64,000 nucleotides of DNA, from positions 248,001 to 312,000 of the forward strand of contig JAWPGT010000014.1 in the NCBI GenBank assembly GCA_034638255.1. The letters run 5' to 3'. Positions 36,233-47,338 of the stretch are shown piece after piece. Source of the stretch: Coprinus comatus (taxonomy: Eukaryota > Basidiomycota > Agaricomycetes > Agaricales > Agaricaceae). The notes beneath the pieces are model-generated. The model was not told the DNA's origin. It searched no databases and saw only the letters and a program-made list of their open reading frames with translations. Made by a program: the position numbers and the translations under genes. Every line of letters starts with the position of its first letter. The stretch's first letter is position 1.

Positions 36233-38710
36233 CTATAGATGACCTCTAACAACATCCTCAACACTAGTACTAGGATTATCATTGTTAACCAATCCAGTCA
36301 AACAAATCCCTTTCATATCTCTCAAAGCTTCTGCAACAGCATTTTTGAAAACATATGTCGATGTCAATTTGCTCGAGAATTTGGATTCAATACCGAATTT
36401 GATCATGCTTGGAGCGGCTAAATCTGTTTATATATATAACAGAACCGTCAGTGTTGGTTTTTTTTTTTTTTTTGGAAGGAAAGTACGTACAGTTGATACC
36501 ATAACCATCTATATAACCTGCACCGAATCCGGTACCTATGAACCAATGTCCGGCACTTAAACCACTTGTACTAAGTTTCCATTCTTGACTTTTTGTGAAT
36601 AGTGGATCGGAGAATAGGGTTGGTGTAGATGAAGAGGAAGAGGAGGAAGGAGAAGGAGAAGGAGAAGGAGAAGGAGAAGGAGAAGGAGAGTCGGTAGGTT
36701 TAACCATAAGACGTAATCCTAAAAGATGACGATCTATTCCACGTCCTGTAGCTGCTTCTTTTGTTAATCTAGAGTGTCGAAGGATTGCTTTTGTTAAGAG
36801 GTCGAGTTGTTTCTTTGGCTGTTCATACGATATATTAAGTTAAGGAAGGGGAAAAGAATAAGAAAATAGGAGAAAATCATACGTTGTTATTAGGTTGTAC
36901 CATAGATAAAACCCACTCTCTACTTTCGTCGGTATAACTTCTTAACGTTTCTGTTCTTCCTCGTTTAAACATTCTAGTTAAAACAGTTTCATAAATCGCT
37001 GTGAATTCTCCACGAGTTCTATACCATGCTAATTGTAATGCCATTTGAATATAAGCATCTGGTGAAAGTCTAGCTGATTTTTATTTTAACATTAATATCT
37101 TCTTTTTTTTTTTTTGGACAGGCGGGTGGAAGAGGGAGACGTACCAACACTTTTAATCCAATCCGTCCCATATTCATCAAACCAATAAACACTATCATCC
37201 GAATCTTTAATAATAGCCAAAGCACGACTTTCCGCTTCTTTTGATTCTTTCCAAAGTTGTTCATCAACTATCCAATCTAACCTCTCAAATCCATCTTCTC
37301 CTCCATTACCATTCCTAATACACTTGACAGTTACTGAAGGAACATTAAAGTATTGTTCTTCAACACCAGAAACAATACCATATTCAGCAACGATACTAGG
37401 AACTAAAGCGTCACAAGGTGAATGTTCTCCTGTTGCACCCGCTCTAGATAATGGATCAACGAGAATTGTATATGGTTTATCAAAGAATCGATTTGCGATA
37501 TTTGTTGGTGTAGAGCGAATGTAATGAAGATGAGAGTCACGTTGAAGTTGAATTGAAGAACGAGGATGTTGTTGTTGTTGTTGGGGTGTTTGAGGAATAA
37601 TATATGATGTATGATCAAGGCTTAGTGCCATTACGGATGTTAATAGAGCATTATATGAGTTTCGTTGGTTGGTGAGAGAGATAATAGGTGTTGGAGGTTC
37701 TATGTATGTATTGTTAGTTTAGCTAGATGAATTGTCAGAGGAATGTATTAGACGAACATTTGTCCAAATATCTCTATCATCTGCGCTCAAAACACCAATG
37801 GGAAATGCTTTCTCTCCTGCTTTTAATCTGGTATTGACATCATCAACAACAGAATGTAGTCTTCGATAAATATCCACAACTGAGGCCAATTTATGTTCCG
37901 GTGAATAGATGGGGATTGTGTAACAGAAATTGTGGAACATAACAAGTAAGGAACGAGCGGGTAGGGAATGAGGTTTTGAAGGAGGAATAGAGAGGGTATC
38001 ACAATGAGACTTGGGTATGCGTGCAATATTGAACATTTTTGAAGTACTGTCACGGAGCCAAATACCAGTTCTCGTAGTTTCTGGGTGAAGCTCTTGGCTA
38101 TAATAGAGTCAGAAATGATATTTGAAAGTATGAGATACTCACGTATTCAATCTATCCTTGAACTCTAACGTACGATGAATAATCCAAGCAGCACGTCTTA
38201 ATTGCCAAGTATTAGCCCCAGCCATTCCTTCTTCATTACATACAGACGTCCTAGCACTTTCAGGAATGAGCTCGTCATCATGAAAAGCCAACCACCAATT
38301 CGAGTTTATAAGTAATGGTGTGCGCCATTCTAAGTAAGCCTTGTTTATCCAGAAGTTATCATCTAACCAATTATTAGGAGAGTTTTTGTCCAATGCTGTC
38401 TGCAATCATCAATTTCCAAGTTCGTCCCTGAATAGAACGGTACGAACCAATTAATCGTTCCTGTAATACATTTCCAGCTCCAGAGTAGAATTCCTCTACC
38501 CATTTTTTTCGTAACTGGTATGCAGCTGAGTAATCCTGTTCCGAAGAAGTCGAAGTCGCGTAGAAATGGTTGAATTGACGTCAGGTACCTGTCCAGTGTA
38601 GCTCGTAGCTCTGGAACTGGTAGACGTGGCATATTTGGAGCCGTCATAGAAGACATTCTTTTGCGCACAGAAGACAGAGGTAGACGAAGAGTTTGCCTGT
38701 GGAACGACAT
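36233..38710 (-). CDS. Carnitine O-acetyltransferase, probably mitochondrial/peroxisomal
   Basis: Transfers acetyl groups between CoA and carnitine for organelle export. Seven exons (38710-38448, 38395-38143, 38097-37754, 37699-37145, 37073-36883, 36818-36491, 36423-36233), about 707 residues after one correction. MSFHRQTLRLPLSSVRKRMS looks like a mitochondrial presequence. Blocks: MPRLPVPELRATLDRYL, NNWLDDNFWINKAYLEWRTP, EHSPCDALVPSIVAEY (catalytic His), LSPDAYIQMALQLAWYRTRG, RGRTETLRSYT, GRGIDRHLLGLRLM, GAGYIDGYGINYL and FSSKLTSTYVF. Low-complexity QQQQQ and (PS)n inserts occur. Near 38564 (AAA on the plus strand) one base seems extra: SIQPF and YATSTSSEQDYSAAYQ are in different frames. The exon 3 donor (37754) is weak. 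Confidence 0.88.
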
Positions 38711-38808
38711 AGGGCACCGAGTTGATATGAGTATGCCCTGGAATATCTCTGAGGAGGGAGGGTCATGTGACCATTTATAACGTATGTTGTTGAATACGAG
38801 AGAAACTA
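38711..38808. promoter_or_regulatory. 98-bp divergent promoter, carnitine acetyltransferase / RMI1
   Basis: Only 98 bp separate the two start codons, so the genes must share promoter elements. No TATA box is evident. Confidence 0.6.
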
Positions 38809-41027
38809 ATGGCAGAACCACCGGCACACATCACCGAATGGCTTGCTGCACGCTATCCCCGTCCAAGACTTGATCCGGTACTTGTCCTCTCTACTCACCA
38901 GTGCTCATATATAAATCTATCTACTCTCAGGAATGGCTGCAGGGCTGTTACGAGTGGCTCATCTCCCAGCCAAATGCAGATCCATCATCACAGAAGTTCC
39001 TAGATGACATCGAATCTCAACTTCTTCAATCAGATTTCAGAGACTCTATGCTCCAAGGAACAGGTCTACCAATACATATAACTCAAGCCAACAATCCAGA
39101 CACAACTAGTCGAATTAACGGCTCACCTATACTTGTTGAAGTCTCGGCTATGACAGAAATAGGTTCTAGTGCTTTTCAACTTGATCAAGTTCGTATTGTG
39201 CGTGAAGAACGAACGCGCTCGGGAGCTCAAGATGATGAGGGCGAGGAAGGTCAAGAAGGTGATTTGGAGGTTGAAGGAGAGGGTCCTATACCGAAATACC
39301 CTAGAGGAATGCTCAAGTTTCAATTGACGGATGGCACAGTAACACTCCCTGCTATTGAATATAGACCACTTCCTGAAATAGTTCTGGGAAAGACACCTCT
39401 TGGATATAAGGTCAACTCTGGATGCTTTTATTTTCGTTCAAAACCACTGAATTTGCTTTAGATGCTTTTGAAAAACCCAATTATCCGGCGTGGTATTGTG
39501 TTCCTCGAACCAAACACAGTAACATTACTTGGATACCGTACAGATACTCGCGAGGCACTGGGACCGTTTGACTTTAATCGTGGACTACGAGTCCGTATGG
39601 GGTCAGTTCATCATACCTTCCCACTTTGACTCCTATGATCTTACAAATTTTGTTCTCAGCCTTCCAATTGAAGATCTACCAGAAGGACCTAACGAAAATA
39701 TCTTTGCTCCTGCTCCCGTACCTGCACCTATAGCTCAACCAAGACAACCATCGCACGCCCGTTCTCCACTTCGTGAAATCTCACCACCATCTATTCCTAT
39801 TCAATCAACCTACAATGACGACGAAGCACTCGAAAGACGACGTAAACTTCCCTTATCATCATCCTTAAATCCAAATCCACCTACAGCTTCTTCATCCACG
39901 CTCGTCGCATCATCATCATCATCTATTTCTCCTTATTTCAATAACAATAGGGCTCAAACCCAACCATCTTCAACATCCTCAACAATGATAGATGGTTTGA
40001 ATTTAGGTTTAACACCTGCTCAAAGTTCTTATATCCCTCCTACCAATGGGACTTCTACTTCGAATGGTAACAATAACAATGAAGACGATGATGATGAATT
40101 ATTTAATCAATTCGATAATATCGATTTCTTCGATCCATCCGTTGACGTTGATATTGATATTGAAAATAACGAAAATATCCCACCCCCACCAACAGCAAAA
40201 TCGCAACCACCACAACCACAACCACAACCACAACCACAATCAACAACAAACCCAACATTGACACCGCCTACTACCCAACGTTCATCTGCTTCTTCCAAAT
40301 TTGTTCCTCTTTCCAAAAGCAAAAAGGATGATGATGAAGATGACGATGTTGAAGTAATCGCATACAGTACAAGTTCGAAAGGAAAACAAACTGCAACACA
40401 ACGCCAAGTTTCAATTCCACCTACTACGATTACTAACATAAACGATGATGATGATGATATAAAATTCGATGATCAACTTGATCTCGATCCAGTTTTACTA
40501 AAAGTGTTGGAAGAAAGTGAAAAGGAGCAGAATACAAAAGGGAAAGGGAAAAGAAGAATTGCTCCACTTCCTACTAGACATTCACTCTCCGGTTCTGGTT
40601 CTGGTTCTGGACCACATTCAAAAGATAATTCCAATTCAGATGTAATTGATATACCCTCTTCAAATTCACCTTCTCCAACCACCCCATCTAAATCTAAATC
40701 TAAATCTAAATCCAACGATTTTGATTTTGATTTTGATTTCGATTTACAAGATTCTGATGATGAAAATAATGTAGATGATGATGAAGAGGATAAAGAAAAT
40801 AAACCGGTTATGACTCGACATGTTCGACGTAAAGTCTTTGGTACAAGTGGTAATGGTGGTGGTGGTGGTGGTGGTGGTGGTAGTAGTAGTCAAGGAGGTT
40901 TATTCTCAGGAATACTACTACTAGTTCTAGTACTTCCAGTTCCAGTGCAACTGCTGCTAGTAGAGGTGGAGGAGAAAGAAAGAAGTTTATAGCTGGTGAA
41001 GTTATTGATTTATCTGATGATGATTGA
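38809..41027 (+). CDS. RMI1-like OB-fold subunit of the RecQ-Top3 complex
   Basis: RecQ-mediated genome instability protein 1, which stabilises Top3 and promotes double-Holliday-junction dissolution. Exons 38809-38877, 38931-39410, 39462-39601 and 39660-41027. The N-terminal region HITEWLAARYPRPRLDPEWL is the RMI1 helical part, followed by the OB signature MLLKNPIIRRGIVFLEPNTV and LLGYRTDTREALGP. The long C-terminus is disordered with acidic, Ser, PQ and GGG tracts and at least two SUMO-interaction-like motifs (VIDIPSS, VIDLSDDD at the very end). The last 38 residues are in a different frame from the rest; the shift lies between 40850 and 40910 in the GGT-repeat and needs one added base. The frame up to there is certain. 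Confidence 0.82.
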
Positions 41028-41953
41028 TTGAATTGTGGAAAATTGGTTCGTGAATGATGTGTTGACGAATATTAAGCGCTGAGCGTTGAGCGTTAAGTTA
41101 GGGGGAGTTGAATGTTTTTTTTTCTTGATACCTTAGCTATTGTTTTTCTTTTGTTTTTATGGTTTTTTTATCTTTCTGAGTAGCGAGATATCAGGCTATA
41201 AAGCTGTATGTAACATTCAAGGTCTAAATAAATATCCCATTTTGAAAGTACTTTTCCTCAATTCCCTTTTGACGTTTCTTACACAAAAATCCAATATTTC
41301 AGCTCCAATAATCACCCAAGATTATATTGGTTAGTCACTTTCGAAAACACTCCATAATACATGTGCATGAGGCGTCGTATTAGTATGACCAGTCGTTATG
41401 GTCAAATAATCCAATTAAAATGATATAGACCAATTACCTCTAGTACAATGGTACAGTATATCACTCACTTGCAACACTTAAATATCAAACATCTCTATAC
41501 GATGCGACAAAACGAGAATGTAAAATCGTTAAAACGAAAAAGAGCGCGATAAGCACAATCTAATTCGTAATATCAGCACAGGACAACATAAATCAAAATT
41601 ACTTAACTCTATATCACTTTTATGAAAACCACACACACAAAAAATGGGTTAGGGTGTGCGCTCTTATCAATCATCAGGCCTTCAGGAATATTAAAGAAAT
41701 CAGGGGGGGAACAAACTTGATCATACATACATACAATATGTGGTCCAACGCAGAGAGAGAGAGAAAGATAAAACAAGAGAGAGGAGAGAGAGCTGGCTAC
41801 ATGACTGTAAAGGCGAGTTGCGCGCGCGTATGCGGGCTGAACGCCGATGGATGGGAGGGTATTTCTGAATACGAAAAAAATAATGGGGTGTTTGTCGTTG
41901 GAAAGATGTTCATTTGAATTTAAGTTTGGATCTTGAAGCTTGGAAGCTTTACT
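41028..41953. other. Intergenic, convergent
   Basis: About 925 bp between convergent stops, AT-rich with no gene seen. A purine-only GAGAGA/AAAGA tract lies at 41747-41792, followed by GCGCGCG near 41820. Confidence 0.5.
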
Positions 41954-43027
41954 TCAACCGAGGAGTGCAACTTTGGTCTTCTTCTTCTTCCGTGTATTGT
42001 TATTCGCAAACGAACGCCAGCTGTCTACACGTTGTTCTCGGTTATCTAGAAATATGGAATGAGAAATGTTCAAATAAAAAATAAAATAAAAGACAACAGC
42101 ATACCTTCCCAGACTTTATCATCCTCCGCTTTCCGTTTCCTAGCAGCTATTTCATCATCCTTCTTCTTCGCTTCTAGACCTTCATTAGCCAAGTTCATCT
42201 TAATTGCCCTATTCACAAAAATTAACATCAAGCATCAATAAGCACAATTCACAAAAAGGTAATTATAAATTATGAAGAGAAAACATACTTTCTTCTTCTC
42301 AGTTCTTCTTCAATAAGCATCTCCTTCGCAGTAGCTCTAACACGAATTTTCAAACTTGGTTCCCCAACTTCACGCAAAACAGGATCGGAATCAAGCGTTG
42401 AAACAGGAAGATTAAGAGATTTAAGAATCGTGACACGGGCTTGATTAATAACTGCATCCAATTCTTCCCGTTTATTCTTGTCTGAAAGTTCTGATTCTGC
42501 CTATAAAGAAAAATATCAAAAAAACAATCAATGAAAAGATCCATTAACACTATTGAATATCATATTATTAACGTACCTTCTTAAGAATATCGAAAGCCTC
42601 CGGAGCACGTTCATGAGGTGTTTTATCAGGATGAATAACTAAGAAACGAGTATATGTAAGCATAGGAATGAAACAAAGCGGATATTATGGGGGGCATACA
42701 CAATGAAAGTTGTCTGTATTTCCGTTTAATCTCCTCCGGAGTGGCAGAAACGTCCAAATCTAAAGTGTCATACGGACTAAATCAACCAAAAACCACGAAC
42801 ACTCATCAGTAACCAATTTAAAAGCCTTATTCATTACAGTTCAAGAGACCATACTTGAGTTTGAAAGATTTTAGGATCCGTTCGACTTCCAATTCACGTT
42901 GGAAAGCAGATGCCTCTCGGCTAAGAAGCTTTTCAATATCATCTTTTGAAGCTGGTGGTGCTGAAGGTAGTGATGCTTTTGTTTCCGGTTTAGTTTCCTT
43001 TAAAGATGGTAATGGTTTGTCCGACAT
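41954..43027 (-). CDS. DNAJC8/Spf31-like J-domain protein
   Basis: J-domain co-chaperone of the DNAJC8 family, linked to spliceosomes. Six exons (43027-42855, 42776-42700, 42638-42577, 42500-42289, 42208-42105, 42045-41954) give 239 residues. Visible: FQRELEVERILKSFKLNPYD, J-domain core EEIKRKYRQLSLFIHPDKTP with the HPD triad, then a long helical coiled tail with ATAKEMLIEEELRRRK and a C-terminal nuclear signal TRKKKKTKVALLG. Length and architecture match the family. Confidence 0.93.
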
Positions 43028-43114
43028 GGTAGAAATGTGTAGAGGGGTTGAGAAAAGCTTGCGTATGTGTTGTGTGACTTTGGTCGGAGAGTTGCTCTTT
43101 GATATTATAGCAGG

Positions 43115-43120
43115 CACGTG
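43115..43120. promoter_or_regulatory. E-box CACGTG upstream of DNAJC8-like gene
   Basis: CACGTGATC lies 88 bp upstream of the start codon. The same CACGTGAY core is found twice in the RanGEF intergenic region, hinting at a common regulator. Confidence 0.4.
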
Positions 43121-43530
43121 ATCTAGAAGCAGTACAAGGGGGCGACTCTTTATGAACAACCATCGGATAGATTGCTCATGCTGTAGAAGGGCCTGAGTAG
43201 AATGGTTATAAACCTTCTGTGTACCGAAAAATTGAAACGAGATGATTCAAAGCTTTTCTATTTACTAAAATTGATGAATCACGATGACTTCAAGCTGAGT
43301 CGAATTCAAAACCCTTCTTGATGGGGACACACCGCGACCGATGGTAAACATAATCCAACCCCATATATAAAAACAAGAACTCATTACAATACTATCCGCT
43401 CGGGATAACAAGAAGAAAAAAACATTGTTCTAGTGCAAGTGATAATAAAAAAAAAACAAATGAAATCAAAGTTAAATGCAGCCAGTATAGTATGCAAAGC
43501 ATGCATCAGAAAGAAGTCAGCGTTCAAAGT

Positions 43531-46299
43531 CTAAATTGAAGCGTTTAATCGTCTGGTATTACCCCCAGTAAAACACGTTGACGTCGCATTTGTATTTTCC
43601 TCTCTATTATCCGAGTCAGAGTCCGATTCTGACTCAGAAATCAAACCTTTTGAATGGGAGTTTAAGCCTTCATTCTCATCATCATCCAAAGACTGTGCTC
43701 GAATCTAGAGATATTACATTATGTCCTCGAATATACCCCAACGCAGATTCAAAGAAATACTCACGAAACACCTCGTAAGCCATGCCAAGAAAGTACATAT
43801 CGTAGCGACAACGAAGACGGATCGCAACGACAAAGCATACGATTCCCTCGCAATTTCTCGTAATTGATGCGGAAGAGAGCTAATGATCGTGGAAGACGAT
43901 CTAATTAAACGGATGGACTAATGGGCGAATTAGAAGAAAAAATGAATAAAGGCGCTAATGAGAACCGAACCTCCTGAGCATTCGGACCTTGGATTCTTCT
44001 GTGTAGTTCGGAGCTAAGCTTTGATTGATACACCGCTGAGGCAATTGCCACACCGAGGACTTGCCCAATTCCACGAAAAACTTGCACAAAACCTGTTCCT
44101 ATGGCAAGGGAGGATCCTGACCATTACTAAGGGTTAAACGAACCGTCTCCTGCAGAGTAACATAACGCGCACGAGGAATAGAAGCAAGCAATGCAACTAA
44201 AGTTTAAAGTGTAATAAAAAGTCAGTTCCAAAGCTAGTTTTTTTTTTGCTTCTTGTCACACTCACTCATGGTAGTTTGAAGAACGCAAGCATTTCCAAAC
44301 CCATAAGGAACCTAGAGCAGATTTAGTTGTTGCCAAGAGGATACTTATAGGAGCAAGGGGCATACGATGCTGAACCAAAGGACAAAGAAGTTGGAATGCT
44401 GATGCATCGTTCGACAGCATCACGCCACCGATGCAAGGAAGGATCCCGGCGATGATCATCAATTTCTTGAATTCTCCCGTCCTATGCATAATCCAGCTAA
44501 GCATCGAAAGGTCCATTAAGAAGTATTCAAGGAAATGAAAAATAGAACCCCACCCAGATACAACAGAACCCATTGTCGTTGCCATACTGTGGGGTAAAAT
44601 ATGCAATCCTAAACAGGAATTCCTTGAGTCAACACACTTCATACTTCTGTAACCTTGGAATGGGAACATACCAGCTGCACTTGGAGAGTCTAGCTTGACT
44701 GTTTGAAACCATATGGGAAAGAAATATGTGATGGAATAGTTGCATATGGGAACAAGGAAGTTCGAAATTGAAATCAGAACCGCTTCCCTCCGCACAAATA
44801 GCTCTTTTGTGAGGATTGGTTCTTTTGCCAAGTAAAGCTCTACAAGAACAAATATAATCACCATCGAAAGAAAGAGGCCGAGCGGTATTAGCACACGGTA
44901 ACTTTCCCACTATTGTGCTTAAGCCAATATTGAGACGGCATAGAGGAGTGACCTTATTTACCGGTAGGTCTTGATTAAATTTGTTGGACATGAATACGAG
45001 AAGCGATAGAATCTGTGCAGCACGTCATGAGTGAGTGACCTTCATAATGGAAGAACGTATACCTACCATAAGGAACAAGGTACATGTGCCGAGGTAGTCG
45101 ATACGCCTCCAAGTATTTTTCGTATTTGTAATCATACTCCTACCCTACACTTTCTGTCAGGTCAAACTTTCAATCATGGTTAATCGAACACATACTGAGA
45201 CCCGATAGCTTAAGTTGAGTTCGGTCAAAATCATCGATAAAGCCAATAGTGGAACCTGCATTAAAAAGACGGGCCTCCAGCCAAAGCTGCAAATGGATTT
45301 ATTCACCCGCAACATCCTCTGGAGAGTGTACTCACATTTCGTCAATATAACCCCCACTATTTCAAACGGGTTAATGTCTTGAGATATTGTTATATTACCA
45401 AATAACTCACATGGGGCCTCCAAGTCCCAAGCCTAGAGCACTGAATAAGCTCGCGAGAGACTGGGCTAAGCCGCGACTTCGTGCACTATATATAGATATC
45501 TGGTTAGGTGTAGAAGAAAAATAAGAAATGGGATTCTACTAACCTAAACATGTCCGACATTATGATGCTACCTTTCATTAGTTTGTCTACAAGGCAACGG
45601 TGAAGCAAATGAGTATACCTGGCAGTTATACCAATTCCACCCCCACCTAGTCCCGTAATCTGTTTCTTTGATTAAGCTTCACAGTAGAAACTTCGAAAAG
45701 AAAAGCACAGACAAATCTTCCGAGTACCAATGAAATCATGGAAGTGGCACAGGCTGAGATGATCACCCCGACCGTCATCAACGCCACAGCCAATTGGTTG
45801 GCCTTTTTCCTTCCAAGGATGTCGCATAACCGTCCATAGAGCGGAGTCAATGTACAACTCGCAAGTAGGTATGATGTTCCTAGCCAGCCCGCATGTTGAG
45901 CGCTCTCAAACTCTGATGATATGGTTGACAGCACTGAATAAAAAGTCAGCGGCGAGTTCAAGGAGATGAGAATATGGGTTCACGTACAGGTCGCTACGAC
46001 AGTTGCTACGATTGCGAGTTGGTTGGTGAGTTAATGCTGACCATTTAATTGCATACAGAGGGCACCTTACTGTTGAAAGCCTAGCAAAATGTTGGTAAAA
46101 ACTTAGACAATTCAAGAGTGTCCTCACAGAAAGAAATAAAGCAAGCCATACACCAGTGAGGGTTAACCATCGTTTGCAATCTTTTAGGTTCGGTTCTACA
46201 GAGCAGGAAATATCGGTGCGCAATGGTGTTGTTTCGTTGCCTCGTGTATTGCCATGAAGAAGGAAGGAGAGACAGAAGATATAAACTATTGGGGTGCAT
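43531..46299 (-). CDS. MFS transporter, DHA2/Vba (vacuolar basic amino acid or drug) type
   Basis: Fourteen-helix MFS proton antiporter. About 17 exons can be chained, several tiny (46080-46071 is 10 nt, 46005-45988 is 18 nt). Landmarks: LTLTGVWLALFLSAFNTTVV, LLSTISSEFESAQHAGWLGT, LTPLYGRLCDILGRKKAN, ITGLGGGGIGITASIIMSD, RSRGLAQSLASLFSALG, GWRPVFLMQVPLL, FPIWFQTVKLDSPSAAG, GTGFVQVFRGIGQVLGVAIA. The C-tail is an acidic Ser/Asp run (ESESDSDSD). The start used here, ATG at 46299 with a 46-nt intron to 46240, is tentative. At 44410-44411 (TT) an extra base appears to break LSTMHQHSNFFVLWF. The substrate is not determinable. Confidence 0.75.
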
Positions 46300-46542
46300 T
46301 GTTTTTGAATGACCTCCCTAAAAGACGCCCGCTTAATACGGCTTAGCGGATCTTTATGAAGTCTTCGTTGTCTGCTGAGTTGTACGTCATAAGATCCCTG
46401 AGACAGGACGCCTAAGTACTGAAGGAACAAGTTGGCAGAACCTTTATAACTAAATTGGGATTGGCCATTCCCGGCCCGGTATTCCCACACTCCTCGTGAG
46501 GACGCGTCAGGTTACACTTTAACAATCTAAATACACCCCACC

Positions 46543-46944
46543 ATGTCAGATTCCAAGCCAGAACAAAAAGTAGAAACCAGAACACTTAGTGGTCTAGAAG
46601 AAGACGACGAGTTTGAGGAATTTGCCACAGCAGGTCAGATAACTTGGTTAGTGCTAACAGAAAACACAGCTGATCTAAATGCCTCATTAGATTGGGATGA
46701 TACAGAGACAGAACTTGCCCACCTAGGAGGTGCAGCTCCCGGCGCAGCAAAGTCTGGTGGTGACAAACTCTGGGAAGATAACTGGGATGACGATGACATT
46801 GAAGATGATTTCAGTGTGCAACTACGGTACGTACAATTGCCTTTTACCAATTCAGCCCCAAAGTAACACCACGTTCATATTAGGAGCGAACTAGAGAAGA
46901 CTAAGAAGGCCAAAGAGGCAGCTGGCGAGACAATGCAATCATGA
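46543..46944 (+). CDS. 26S proteasome lid subunit Sem1/Dss1
   Basis: Small acidic proteasome-lid and TREX-2/BRCA2-binding protein. Exons 46543-46633, 46691-46826 and 46884-46944 give 95 residues. Diagnostic motifs: LEEDDEFEEFATADWDD, then WEDNWDDDDIEDDFSVQLR and ELEKTKKAKE, each as in Dss1 proteins. Length is typical. It diverges from the MFS gene by about 240 bp. Confidence 0.96.
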
Positions 46945-47338
46945 TTCCCTATTTCACAACCTGTACACTAGATTCGCCCCATGCAATACCACCTTCACAA
47001 AACTCACATCATTGACGGAATCTGAAAGGGAATGCGTTTATCTTCTCGCCACACAACTCTGGCAGCTATAATCGAAGCGAATTTTTTTTCCCTTGGCAAT
47101 CTTTCCTAGAATCAATGGACGTCTCATGAACTTACCAAAAGAAGTTCATAAGCCAGAGACGTCCTTCAATTTTACTCTCACTCAACGATAGTAATACACG
47201 GAACTGGACCCGGTGGTCCTCCCGAACTTGATTTATTCGATCGTAGAACTCTCACAAACCGTAAAATTATCATACAACATCATGTTCAAACGTTAATATC
47301 ATGACCAGATCATTCGGTGTTAAGTTGCCTCATATCAT
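46945..47338. other. Intergenic, convergent 3' flanks
   Basis: About 390 bp between the Sem1 stop and the Git1-like stop, with no gene seen. Confidence 0.5.

Noticed and set aside
36640..36700. GGAGAA tandem run as a stand-alone minisatellite
   Set aside because: It encodes the Ser-Pro insert of carnitine acetyltransferase and is described there.
40107..40439. Cys/Gly-rich frame antisense to RMI1
   Set aside because: Reverse of CAACCA and GAT repeats in the disordered RMI1 tail; no independent support.
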